DNA of 64,000 nucleotides from Acinetobacter sp. ANC 7912 (lineage in GTDB: Bacteria > Pseudomonadota > Gammaproteobacteria > Pseudomonadales > Moraxellaceae): NCBI RefSeq assembly GCF_039862785.1, contig NZ_CP156795.1, forward strand, positions 1,798,001 to 1,862,000, in the 5' to 3' direction. The notes under the pieces are model-generated. The model worked only from the letters and a program-made list of their open reading frames with translations. It had not been told where the DNA came from and did not search any database. The position numbers and the translations under genes were made by a program. Positions 56,206-64,000 of this stretch are shown here, in pieces. Positions within the stretch are counted from its first letter, which is position 1; each line of letters starts with the position of its first letter.

Positions 56206-57648
56206 ATGTCACAGGCGAATGCCAGCACAAAGCAATCCAACGCTAAACCAGAACTTGTTGCTGAACCTACCCAGCTCAAGGAATTCCGTACCCCTCCTCA
56301 CAATTTAGCGATTGAACAAGCCGTACTTGCTGCCTTAATGACGGTTGCCGAATCCTTTGAACAGGTAGGTGACGTACTGACTGAAAGTGATTTTTATGCA
56401 ACCCGTCATAAATATATCTTCCGTGCGATTGAACAGCTGTCTAAAGAAAATTCACCCTATGATGCAGTACTGGTACATGACTGGCTGATCAAACAGAACC
56501 TGCTGGATGCAGCAGGTGGTGAAGAATACCTGATGCAGCTGATGGCAGACTCGCCTTCAAGTTTCTATAACATTGAAACCTATGCCAACAAGATCAAGGA
56601 ATTCTCTACCCTGCGCAACATGATCAAGGTCAGCACTGAGATCCTGCAACAGGCCTATGACACCAAAGGCCGTCCGGTCTCAGAAATTCTGGACCTGGCT
56701 GAAACCAATATTTTCCAGCTGGCCGAACAGCACAATAACAACAAGAAAAATGCCGGCCCGAAAGCGATTAATACCGTTGTGGCAGACGTGTTTGATAAGT
56801 TGAATGAACTGTCACAACTGGAAGGTTCAATTACCGGTTTAACAACAGGGTTCGTAGAACTGGATAATAAGACTTCCGGCATGCAACCTGGCGATCTGAT
56901 CATTGTTGCAGCACGCCCCTCTATGGGTAAAACCACTTTCGCCATGAACCTGGTCGAAAGTGTGCTATTTAATAACAATCTGCCTGCACTGGTTTACTCG
57001 ATGGAAATGCCAGCAGATTCGATCGCGATGCGTCTGATCTCTTCTTTCGGTCGCGTGCATCAGGGGCATTTACGTTCCGGTAAAATGGACAGCGATGAAT
57101 GGTCTAAAGTGACCAGTACTATCGTGCATTTGCAGGAAAAGAACCTGTATATCGATGACTCCTCTGCACTACCACCTACCGAGGTACGTGCCCGTGCACG
57201 CCGTATTGCCAAAATGCACGGCGGCAAGCTCGGCTGTATCATGGTCGATTACCTGCAATTAATGAAAGTGCCAGGTATGGGCGATAACCGTGTGGGTGAG
57301 ATTTCGGAAATTTCCCGAAGCTTAAAAGCCTTAGCCAAAGAAATGAACTGCCCTGTGATTGCCCTGTCACAGTTGAACCGATCTCTGGAAAACCGTCCAA
57401 ACAAACGCCCAGTGATGTCCGACCTTCGTGAATCCGGCGCGATCGAGCAGGATGCCGATTTAATCATGTTTATTTACCGTGACGAGGTTTATAACAAGGA
57501 ATCCAAGGAAGCTGGTACCGCGGAAATCATTATTGGTAAACAGCGTAACGGCCCAATTGGTACGGTACGTCTGGCCTTTGAAGGTCAATATACGCGCTTT
57601 AGCAACCTGTCACCTGAGTTCTATGCGCAGTATGATGATGAAGAATAA
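56206..57648 (+). CDS. dnaB: replicative DNA helicase
   Basis: 480 aa hexameric 5'-3' helicase of the replication fork. N-terminal DnaB domain (PPHNLAIEQAVLAALM, then EEYLMQLM), linker, and C-terminal RecA-like domain: Walker A ARPSMGKTT (236-244), Walker B LGCIMVDYLQLM, and ESGAIEQDADLIMFIYRDE. A hydrophilic N-terminal stretch of about 28 residues precedes the domain. No intein. Monocistronic with its own terminator. Confidence 0.97.
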   Translation: MSQANASTKQSNAKPELVAEPTQLKEFRTPPHNLAIEQAVLAALMTVAESFEQVGDVLTESDFYATRHKYIFRAIEQLSKENSPYDAVLVHDWLIKQNLLDAAGGEEYLMQLMADSPSSFYNIETYANKIKEFSTLRNMIKVSTEILQQAYDTKGRPVSEILDLAETNIFQLAEQHNNNKKNAGPKAINTVVADVFDKLNELSQLEGSITGLTTGFVELDNKTSGMQPGDLIIVAARPSMGKTTFAMNLVESVLFNNNLPALVYSMEMPADSIAMRLISSFGRVHQGHLRSGKMDSDEWSKVTSTIVHLQEKNLYIDDSSALPPTEVRARARRIAKMHGGKLGCIMVDYLQLMKVPGMGDNRVGEISEISRSLKALAKEMNCPVIALSQLNRSLENRPNKRPVMSDLRESGAIEQDADLIMFIYRDEVYNKESKEAGTAEIIIGKQRNGPIGTVRLAFEGQYTRFSNLSPEFYAQYDDEE

Positions 57649-57671
57649 GTTTCCAGTTTATATCCAATTCT

Positions 57672-57698
57672 AAAAGAGACGTTGATCGTCTCTTTTTT
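57672..57698 (+). terminator. dnaB terminator
   Basis: AAAAGAGACG / CGTCTCTTTT with a 5-base loop and T run. Confidence 0.9.
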
Positions 57699-57878
57699 AT
57701 TGAAGTAGTCTGCTATTCAGGAAAAGCCATGAATTAGCATGTGCATTTTTGCTGGATAGGTCTACAATATTGGCAGTTTTGAAATGAACGCTTTTGTTTT
57801 ATCAATTCCGTTATTTCTCTCCCGCTTTCCGTGTATCTCACACGCTATTGTTTATGTCATCCCGAAGGAGTATCTAGG

Positions 57879-58949
57879 GTGCGCCAAGCTACAGTTTATA
57901 TTGACAGTGAAGCACTGCAATATAATTTAAACCGTGTCAAACAACTTGCCCCAACCGCTAAAATCGTCAGCATGGTCAAGGCCAATGCCTACGGACATGG
58001 AGTTAAAGACTGCTTAGCAGCCTTAAAAGACAGTGATGCCTTTGGGGTCGCCTGTCTGGAAGAAGCCCTGGAAATTCGTGAACAGGGTTACCAGCAACCG
58101 ATTACTTTGATTGAAGGCGTATTCTCTGCTGATGAAATGCAGGTGGTGATTGACCAGAATGTTGAAGTGATCGTACATCACCAGCCACAATTAGACTGGT
58201 TACTGGCCAATAAAGAAGCTTATATCGCTAAAGGCTTAAAAGTCTGGGTGAAACTCAACAGTGGTATGAACCGTCTTGGTTTTAAAATTGATGTGATTAA
58301 AGATGTGATCAATCAACTGAAAGCTGAAGGCTTTACCTGCGTATTAGCCATGCACTTTGCCAATGCCGATGCAGAACATCCATTAAATGCACAACAAATC
58401 CAGCAGTTCCTGGAAGTGAAGAATGACTGTGCACCATTGATGGGGTCTTGCTGTAACTCGGCAGCAATCTATAAATACCCTGAACTGCATTTTGACTATG
58501 TCCGTCCGGGAATCATGCTGTACGGTGCAACCCCATTTGCTGATAAAACTGTGCATGACTTAGACATCAAACCAGTGATGACCTTTACCGCCGAAGTAAT
58601 TGCGCTGAATAACATTAAAGCCGGTGAACATGTCGGTTATGGCTCAACTTTCACGGCAGACCAGGATATGTCCCTAGCAATTGTTTCGATTGGCTATGGT
58701 GACGGCTATCCACGTGCTTTCCCGAAACAGAACTATGTCGCAGTCAATGGTCAGCAGACCCGTGTGATTGGTCGTGTCGCGATGGATATGATCGCGATTG
58801 ATGCAACTGGTTTAAATCTGGAACTTGGTACTGTAGTCGAACTATGGGGTAAAAATCGTTTGGTCGATGACGTGGCTGAAGCTAATGGCACCATCGGCTA
58901 TGAATTACTCTGCCGTATGTCTGGCCGTCCAGTGCGTAAACTGGTTTAA
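57879..58949 (+). CDS. alr: alanine racemase
   Basis: 356 aa PLP enzyme that makes D-Ala for peptidoglycan. PLP Lys in VKANAYGHG; catalytic Tyr in HVGYGSTFTAD; MNRLGF and GDGYPRAF conserved; C-terminal beta domain with VDDVAEANGTIGYELLCRMSGRP. I chose the GTG at 57879 (MRQATVYIDSEAL) because an AGGAG site lies 9 nt upstream; the longer frame from 57831 lacks one. Confidence 0.96.
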   Translation: MRQATVYIDSEALQYNLNRVKQLAPTAKIVSMVKANAYGHGVKDCLAALKDSDAFGVACLEEALEIREQGYQQPITLIEGVFSADEMQVVIDQNVEVIVHHQPQLDWLLANKEAYIAKGLKVWVKLNSGMNRLGFKIDVIKDVINQLKAEGFTCVLAMHFANADAEHPLNAQQIQQFLEVKNDCAPLMGSCCNSAAIYKYPELHFDYVRPGIMLYGATPFADKTVHDLDIKPVMTFTAEVIALNNIKAGEHVGYGSTFTADQDMSLAIVSIGYGDGYPRAFPKQNYVAVNGQQTRVIGRVAMDMIAIDATGLNLELGTVVELWGKNRLVDDVAEANGTIGYELLCRMSGRPVRKLV

Positions 58950-58967
58950 GTCACCCATTTCAAAATC

Positions 58968-58997
58968 AAAAAAGCCCATCTAGAAATGGGCTTTTTT
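58968..58997. terminator. terminator shared by alr and the BLUF gene
   Basis: AAAGCCCAT (58971-58979) / ATGGGCTTT (58986-58994) flanked by A and T runs; the two genes converge here. Confidence 0.88.
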
Positions 58998-59015
58998 ATG
59001 GAATCTTAATTTGCT

Positions 59016-59435
59016 TTAAGCCGCCTCTTCATCCTGCGAACGTAACTGCTCTAACAACGCATCAACATGCTGCTGTTCAAAAGCATGAGGGGTAAAGCTG
59101 TTAAAGCCCATACTGATACAAAAGTCCCGAATGACATCACGACGGGAAATATATTTCATCGACCAGCCAGCAAAATAAATCTCGTCTACCGGTCGTAAGG
59201 CAAAACGTTTGATATTGTCATGACGTGGATCTTTACATAGCTTTTCATAGAGTAATTCCAGATGCTCTAAAGTGCCTTCCAGACACTGAAAAAAATATCC
59301 ATCTGCGAAATATAAAACCCCAGTTAGCCCATGACGGTAGTTAAAGTCACGTGCTTCAGCCAGAATATTGGCTAAATCTTCCAGTAAAACAGCCTTCTCA
59401 GAGGTACTCTGACTGGCATAACAAAATTGGTGCAT
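59016..59435 (-). CDS. BLUF-domain blue-light photoreceptor
   Basis: 139 aa FAD-binding BLUF protein with almost no extra domain (BlsA-type). Photocycle residues are present: Y6 (FCYASQ), N32 (DFNYRHGLTG), Q50 (YFFQCLEGT), and W91/M93 in FAGWSMKY. Short BLUF proteins act by light-dependent partner binding. The gene lies just downstream of the Anbu operon on the same strand (73 nt gap), but may have its own promoter. Partner not predictable. Confidence 0.9.
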   Translation of the reverse strand: MHQFCYASQSTSEKAVLLEDLANILAEARDFNYRHGLTGVLYFADGYFFQCLEGTLEHLELLYEKLCKDPRHDNIKRFALRPVDEIYFAGWSMKYISRRDVIRDFCISMGFNSFTPHAFEQQHVDALLEQLRSQDEEAA

Positions 59436-59507
59436 GCTTACCTCAAACTGTTGAATATTTTAGTTTTGCATGCACACTGTAACGCACTCAGGCCTGAATA
59501 GACAGGA

Positions 59508-60242
59508 TTACTGGAAATAATCTGACGTCGGTTTCGGCAGGGCCTGTAAACCCTTCTTCAAGGTATCTGACCATTGCTTGGAAATCGTGGTGAAATACTC
59601 ATCCTCTTCCTGAATGCGCTTACCTTCTGGAATTTTCAGGCTATCTTTTGGATAAACGAGTACATCCAGCGGCATCCCCACTGAAACATTAGAACGCAGT
59701 GTCGATGCAAAAGAAATCAGTGAACAGCGCAAGGCTTCATCTAGCGGCATGTCATAACTGAGCGCTCGATCCAGAATTGGCTTGCCATATTTGCTTTCCC
59801 CGATCTGGAAATATGGTGTATCACTGGTAGCACAGATAAAATTACCTTGCGGGTAAATGTGATAGAGCTGCATATCTTGACCTGCAATCTGCCCACCCAC
59901 CAGTAAAGTGCAATAATAATTGCTCTGCTCTTCCGGATCAGTGGTGACACTGGCAATCACCTCTTTCAGGGTACGGCCAACAAGTTCCGCCACTTCAAAC
60001 ATCGTGCGCACACTCAGAATATTTGGTGCTTCGCCCAACTCCAGCTGATTTTTAATATTGCCAACCACGGCTTGCGTCGTTGCTAGATTCCCCGAAGTCT
60101 GAATCACAATGACCCGTTCGCCATCAATCCCAAAGGTATACAGCTTCCGGAACACTGATATATGGTCTACACCTGCATTGGTCCGTGTATCACTGATGAA
60201 GACCATCCCCTCTTCTAAACGAAGCGCACAACAATAAGTCAT
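59508..60242 (-). CDS. Anbu (ancestral beta subunit) proteasome-like peptidase
   Basis: 244 aa Ntn-hydrolase-fold protein. Thr2 after the initiator Met (M-TYCCALRLEEG) is the expected nucleophile. FISDTRTNAGVDHIS and RKLYTFGIDGERVIVIQTSGN follow the Anbu pattern, then VGGQIAGQDMQLYHIYPQGN and SNVSVGMPLDVLVY. Anbu forms open-ring oligomers; its substrate is unknown. Last of four tightly packed genes (ATP-grasp, alpha-E, transglutaminase, Anbu), a conserved context in proteobacteria. Confidence 0.88.
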   Translation of the reverse strand: MTYCCALRLEEGMVFISDTRTNAGVDHISVFRKLYTFGIDGERVIVIQTSGNLATTQAVVGNIKNQLELGEAPNILSVRTMFEVAELVGRTLKEVIASVTTDPEEQSNYYCTLLVGGQIAGQDMQLYHIYPQGNFICATSDTPYFQIGESKYGKPILDRALSYDMPLDEALRCSLISFASTLRSNVSVGMPLDVLVYPKDSLKIPEGKRIQEEDEYFTTISKQWSDTLKKGLQALPKPTSDYFQ

Positions 60243-60254
60243 CCTATGTCCTTA

Positions 60255-61037
60255 TTAACAACTTAAAACCTGGACGATGGAATGCATGGATTCCACTCCG
60301 CCCTTTTCTCTTACTCCACGTACTGGGGCAACATCCCAGTAGTCACGTCCTATAGCGACATAAATATGCGCACTCGGTACAAATAACTGATTACTCACAT
60401 CAAAGCAATACCAAGCCTGGTCAATAAAGACTTCGGCCCAGGCATGACTAGCCAGATGCGAAGTATTTTGTGCAAATAAATAGCCGGAGACATAACGCGC
60501 TGGCAAACCTAAGTATTTGCACATCGCAATAAAGATATGAGTATGATCCTGGCATACCCCTTGGCGTGCCTCAAACGCATCTATCGCTGAACCATGTACC
60601 GAGGTGCTATTGCTGATATACGGCACATGTTCCAGCACAGCCTGCGCCAAGGCCATCAGGTTTTGACGGCTAATAATCGGTATATGCGACTTGGCAAAAT
60701 CCTTCATGGCTTCGTTGCACAGCGTACATTCTGTAGGCTGCAGAAACAGGTTGGGATTAATGGAATCACTCATACTCTGTTCTGAACGTAATGGATTCAG
60801 CTCTACCATACCTTGTGCCATGATGGTCATCGACTGATATGGTGTGCGCTGTGTACTGACCATCCAGACATTATGAAAAGCATCTTTGCTCATTTCACGT
60901 TGTCCTGGAACACTGATATCCCAGTAATGCACTTGCTGATGTGCATTCGTAGCTGGCATCATCTTGATATACTGGATACTGCTGGCAACTGGTGCGGTAT
61001 AGCTATAATGGGTCTGGTGATTCACCATCAACTTCAT
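60255..61037 (-). CDS. transglutaminase-like cysteine peptidase of the Anbu operon
   Basis: 260 aa. N-terminal beta domain (VNHQTHYSYTAPVASSIQYI), then the transglutaminase-like fold with catalytic C162 (QGVCQDHTH), H198 (LASHAWAEVF) and D213 (CFDVSNQ). The start codon overlaps the alpha-E stop. Proteins of this type are thought to cleave or form amide bonds on the product of the ATP-grasp partner; the actual substrate is unknown. Confidence 0.9.
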   Translation of the reverse strand: MKLMVNHQTHYSYTAPVASSIQYIKMMPATNAHQQVHYWDISVPGQREMSKDAFHNVWMVSTQRTPYQSMTIMAQGMVELNPLRSEQSMSDSINPNLFLQPTECTLCNEAMKDFAKSHIPIISRQNLMALAQAVLEHVPYISNSTSVHGSAIDAFEARQGVCQDHTHIFIAMCKYLGLPARYVSGYLFAQNTSHLASHAWAEVFIDQAWYCFDVSNQLFVPSAHIYVAIGRDYWDVAPVRGVREKGGVESMHSIVQVLSC

Positions 61038-61636
61038 ACATTGTTCTCAAACATGTGATGGATATAGTCGCTGAACTGGTAGAAATTGTTCAGATCGGTA
61101 TTTTTACGCAACTGGTCCCAGTACTCTTCCAGATCATTCCAGCCCATCTGCACCAGGGTTTCAATGACATAGTCGACCTTGGAAATGGTAACTGCGGTAC
61201 TTTCACCAAGACGCATCTGCTGATCCAGCTGTTCCAGACACTGGCCCAGGCTAAAGAACAGGAAGATACCTGGAGATTCGCCTTCCAGAATATCCTGACA
61301 ATCAGGCACCACATCACAGATATAACCGGCATTTTGGTCAGCCGTTTTAATCAGACGGTTCAGTTCTGCATAGGCTTTGGCAGACAAAATGCCACGCAAT
61401 TCCTGAATATTGTCTTTAGCAATTTTAAATTGCTGGTGAAATGAATAGGGCTGCGCTGGGTCCAGTACCAGTTCATTTAGGGAACTGGCATCAAATGCTG
61501 GCAGACAGAAGGCATGTGCATAAGCTACGGCAGCCTCATCCTCCAAAAATGGGAAATGGGCACATAAAAACTGGGTACGTGCCAGATAGCGACCCAGCCA
61601 AAAAATATGTTCTGCATTGGAACTCAGTAAGATCAT
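61034..61636 (-). CDS. alpha-E domain protein
   Basis: 200 aa all-helical 'alpha-E' protein (MILLSSNAEHIFWLGRYLAR at the start, later YVIETLVQMGWNDLEEYWDQ), named for its strict linkage to ATP-grasp peptide ligases. The frame is open to 61687, but the ATG at 61636 has an AAGGA site and the family start. It starts 24 nt after the ATP-grasp stop and overlaps the transglutaminase gene. Confidence 0.88.
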   Translation of the reverse strand: MILLSSNAEHIFWLGRYLARTQFLCAHFPFLEDEAAVAYAHAFCLPAFDASSLNELVLDPAQPYSFHQQFKIAKDNIQELRGILSAKAYAELNRLIKTADQNAGYICDVVPDCQDILEGESPGIFLFFSLGQCLEQLDQQMRLGESTAVTISKVDYVIETLVQMGWNDLEEYWDQLRKNTDLNNFYQFSDYIHHMFENNV

Positions 61637-61659
61637 GACGAAATCCTTCTTTGGCATTG

Positions 61660-63219
61660 TTATGAGTGGAGGTTGTCGACAATCCAAGTGTCTTTGATTC
61701 CGCCCCCTTGCGAGGAGTTCACCACCAGAGAACCCGCCTGCATTGCGACACGGGTTAAGCCACCCGGTACAATTTCGGTACGGTATGGCGAGCTCAGCAC
61801 GAATGGACGCAAGTCAATATGACGTTCTGCAATGCCATAGCTGGTCAAGGTTGGGCTGACGGAAAGGTCCAGGGTCGGCTGCGCAATATATAAATGCGGC
61901 GTTGCCTTGATTTTTGCTCTAAAGCTTTCAATCTGCTGTCTGGACGCTTGCGGCCCAATCAGCATGCCATAACCGCCAGAACCTTGGGCTTCTTTCACCA
62001 CAAGTTCTTCCAGGTGATCTAACACGTAACTAAGATCTTCTGCCTCACGGCATTGATAGGTTGGTACGTTTTTCAGGATTGGTTGTTCACCTAGATAGAA
62101 ATTAATCATCTTGTCCACATATGGATAGATCGATTTGTCATCTGCGACACCCGTACCCGGTGCATTGGCAATGACCACATTATGCTGCAGATAAGCAGAC
62201 ATCAAACCAGGCACACCCAGGGTACTATCCGGTTTGAAACAAAGTGGATCGAGATAGGCATCATCGACACGTCTATAAATAACATCGACCTGCTGACGGC
62301 CACGAATAGTTTTTACATATACTTTCGCGTTCTCTACAAAAAGGTCACGTGATGTCACCAATGGCACATCCATTTCCCTTGCCAAGAAAGCATGCTCATA
62401 GTAAGCACTATTAAAGCGACCTGGTGTCAGCACCACGATAAACGGATTATCTTTCTGTGAGTTTTCGCGCAGAATTTCTTTGAGTAATTGTGGATACTGC
62501 TCAACGCCGGCAATATTGGTCTGCTCGAACAGCTTCGGCATTAGCTTTTCGCTAATCTTGCGACTTTCCAACATATAAGACACACCAGACGGTGTTCTCA
62601 GGTTATCTTCCAGCACATAGAACTCTCCCTTGGAATCACGGATAATATCTACGCCACTAATCTGGCTGTATATTCCCCCTTTCAGGCTATGCTGGTACAT
62701 ATGTGGCTGGTACGCCTCATGAGTGAGTACCTGCTTTTCCGGCACAATACCGACTTTTAAAATATCCTGCTGATGATAGATGTCATGCAAGAACAGGTTC
62801 AGCGCCTTAACCCGTTGTTCACAACCTAAAGCCACCGTATTCCATTGCTTGCGTGCAATCACACGTGGAATGATGTCAAATGGAATGGTCCGTTCAGTGC
62901 CTTCCGCATCACCATAAACCGTAAAGGTAATCCCTTCGTAAAGGAAATGCTCTTTTGCCAGTTGGTTAAGCGCATTAAGTTCATCTAAAGTATGCTGTGA
63001 AAGCCACTCTTCAATTCTTAAGCCAGCCTGACCCGTGATGTTTGGGTCATCACGCATCTCATTATAGAATTTAGAAGCCATTTGCTGCAGGATCTGTAGA
63101 GGTTTGGATGTAGAAGTTCCCACCGTGTCCTTATCTGCAAAACTGGAACCTATTGTCGCCGTAGTATTAAAGCTCTCAAGAGTCGGAGTAACATTTGTAT
63201 CCTGATTTTCTTTTAGCAT
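61660..63219 (-). CDS. circularly permuted ATP-grasp amidoligase
   Basis: 519 aa. A Ser/Thr-rich N-terminal stretch (1-45), then the circularly permuted ATP-grasp type 2 fold: MRDDPNITGQAGLRIEEW, RTIPFDIIPRVI, GVDIIRDSKGEFYVLEDNLRTPSG, ANAPGTGVADDKSIYPYVDKMI, VVKEAQGSGGYGMLIGP and VVNSSQGGGIKDTWIV. Relatives are predicted to make short peptides or peptide tags. First gene of the operon, divergent from a WYL regulator across 232 bp. Confidence 0.9.
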   Translation of the reverse strand: MLKENQDTNVTPTLESFNTTATIGSSFADKDTVGTSTSKPLQILQQMASKFYNEMRDDPNITGQAGLRIEEWLSQHTLDELNALNQLAKEHFLYEGITFTVYGDAEGTERTIPFDIIPRVIARKQWNTVALGCEQRVKALNLFLHDIYHQQDILKVGIVPEKQVLTHEAYQPHMYQHSLKGGIYSQISGVDIIRDSKGEFYVLEDNLRTPSGVSYMLESRKISEKLMPKLFEQTNIAGVEQYPQLLKEILRENSQKDNPFIVVLTPGRFNSAYYEHAFLAREMDVPLVTSRDLFVENAKVYVKTIRGRQQVDVIYRRVDDAYLDPLCFKPDSTLGVPGLMSAYLQHNVVIANAPGTGVADDKSIYPYVDKMINFYLGEQPILKNVPTYQCREAEDLSYVLDHLEELVVKEAQGSGGYGMLIGPQASRQQIESFRAKIKATPHLYIAQPTLDLSVSPTLTSYGIAERHIDLRPFVLSSPYRTEIVPGGLTRVAMQAGSLVVNSSQGGGIKDTWIVDNLHS

Positions 63220-63451
63220 ACAAACCCTCTAATAATTGTAATCAAATTGTATGTTAAACAAAGCAATATCCATGCCATACGGTGTAATGCCCTACCATTA
63301 ACCCCTTTATTCTTCTGCAACTCAATGGCATTTTCGCACCATTGTGTATCCATTCTGCTATGCTTGTTTACCTAAAAAACTTGCGAAAAAAATGGAGTTT
63401 TTTTATTGTGTTAATGTTCCTTTTCCATTTTATTGCCACTGAATTCAGCTT
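63220..63451. other. divergent promoter region of the ATP-grasp operon and WYL gene
   Basis: 232 AT-rich bases with both promoters. No strong dyad operator is obvious by eye. Confidence 0.4.
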
Positions 63452-64000
63452 ATGACCGGACAAGAAAAAGAAACTTCCAATAGCCTTTATCGCCAATGGC
63501 AGATATTGTCCCGTCTCAGTACTGGCAAATGGATGGGTACGCGCGAATTGCAAGAGATCTTGGAACGCGAAGGTGTCGAGATCAGTCTGCGCACCATTCA
63601 GCGTGATTTGAACCAGCTGGCACAGCGTTTTCCGATCGAAAGCAGCAAGACCATTCCCCAAGGCTGGCGCTGGCGTGCCGATGCGCCAATCCAGAGTCTG
63701 CCACATATGACCAGTTCTCAGGCGGTGACCTTTATGATGGTTGAGGAACACCTGAAGCACCTGCTACCGCCCAGTCTGGTCGAGGAAATGAATCCCTGGT
63801 TTGATCTGGCACGTCGCAGTCTGTCTACCCAGAATAATGTACGGCAATGGATTAACCGGGTACGTATCGTTCCAGCGACCCAACCTCTGATTCCGCCACT
63901 GGTTGATCGCCAGGCACAGCAGGCCATTTATGAAGGTCTATTGCAGGACAAACAACTGGAATGTGTTTATCAGGGCCGCTTCCAAAATAGCGAAGAAAAG
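63452..64000 (+). CDS. WYL-type transcriptional regulator, 3' end outside window
   Basis: The first 183 codons are visible. An N-terminal winged HTH (residues about 10-62) includes YRQWQILSRLSTGKWMGTRE and VEISLRTIQRDLNQLAQRF, followed by a linker region (SQAVTFMMVEEHLKHLLPPS) and the beginning of a WYL-like segment (LVDRQAQQAIYEGLLQDKQ, then LECVYQGRF). WYL proteins bind nucleic acid or nucleotide ligands and often control neighbouring genes. No Shine-Dalgarno sequence before the ATG. Its position facing the ATP-grasp/Anbu operon makes that operon a candidate target. Confidence 0.82.
   Translation, partial: MTGQEKETSNSLYRQWQILSRLSTGKWMGTRELQEILEREGVEISLRTIQRDLNQLAQRFPIESSKTIPQGWRWRADAPIQSLPHMTSSQAVTFMMVEEHLKHLLPPSLVEEMNPWFDLARRSLSTQNNVRQWINRVRIVPATQPLIPPLVDRQAQQAIYEGLLQDKQLECVYQGRFQNSEEK

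Noticed and set aside
1..64000. tRNA or rRNA genes, CRISPR arrays, complete prophage, replication origin
   Set aside because: I looked for tRNA-like cloverleaf ends, regularly spaced direct repeats, phage structural genes and clusters of DnaA boxes and saw none.

Overview
The window looks like chromosome of an Acinetobacter species (Moraxellaceae, Gammaproteobacteria). The evidence is moderate GC, short AT-rich intergenic regions, many tight hairpin terminators, and a gene set and order I associate with that genus: rpsF-rpsR-rplI-dnaB-alr, cyoABCDE, divergent ppsR/ppsA, acnB, tamA-tamB, coq7, prfA-prmC and a BLUF photoreceptor. The species cannot be fixed from sequence alone. Most genes are core metabolism or housekeeping. 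The unusual material is in the non-coding stretches and in the many insertion sequences between 7 and 31 kb.

Layout. 1-6.8 kb: sirtuin (cut by the window edge), LysR regulator, a probable Fur-controlled small RNA on the minus strand, map, brnQ, two small membrane proteins and an alpha/beta hydrolase. 6.8-10.9 kb: an AT-rich accessory patch with a short structured RNA, a small orphan ORF and an unknown gene broken by both a frameshift and a complete IS66 element. 10.9-31.2 kb: acnB with a terminator-like leader hairpin, two lipoproteins, xseAB and the tamA-tamB operon, punctuated by two IS4-group copies, an IS4-family (DUF4372-type) element and an IS982-like element. The last one splits an LplT-like transporter gene. 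All five elements have intact terminal repeats and target duplications, so the pre-insertion sequence can be rebuilt. 31.2-45.6 kb: coq7, folB-folK, an ABC1/UbiB-like kinase, a MoeB-like protein, TetR, a PNPOx-like stress protein, an SDR, prmC-prfA, two glycine-zipper proteins, a luciferase-like oxidoreductase and ppsR. 45.8-54.5 kb: ppsA, a GYF/RDD membrane protein and the cytochrome bo3 operon with heme O synthase. 54.9-59 kb: ribosomal proteins S6, S18 and L9, then dnaB and alr. 59-63.2 kb: BLUF protein and the four-gene operon ATP-grasp / alpha-E / transglutaminase / Anbu proteasome-like peptidase, facing a WYL-type regulator that runs off the right edge.

Most notable observations: (1) a minus-strand small-RNA gene at about 1687-1853 with a Fur-box-like operator, a perfect intrinsic terminator and an exposed anti-Shine-Dalgarno tract, an arrangement like RyhB/PrrF but with no sequence match that I recognise; (2) both IS4 copies sit exactly in the loops of intrinsic terminators and duplicate a palindromic target; (3) a terminator-like hairpin lies between the acnB promoter region and its ribosome-binding site, and a 20-bp hairpin lies in the cyo leader; (4) an rpsF leader hairpin sequesters the RBS and carries a CCG, matching the S6:S18 autoregulatory type. 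All function statements rest on recognition of families and motifs; no searches were run.
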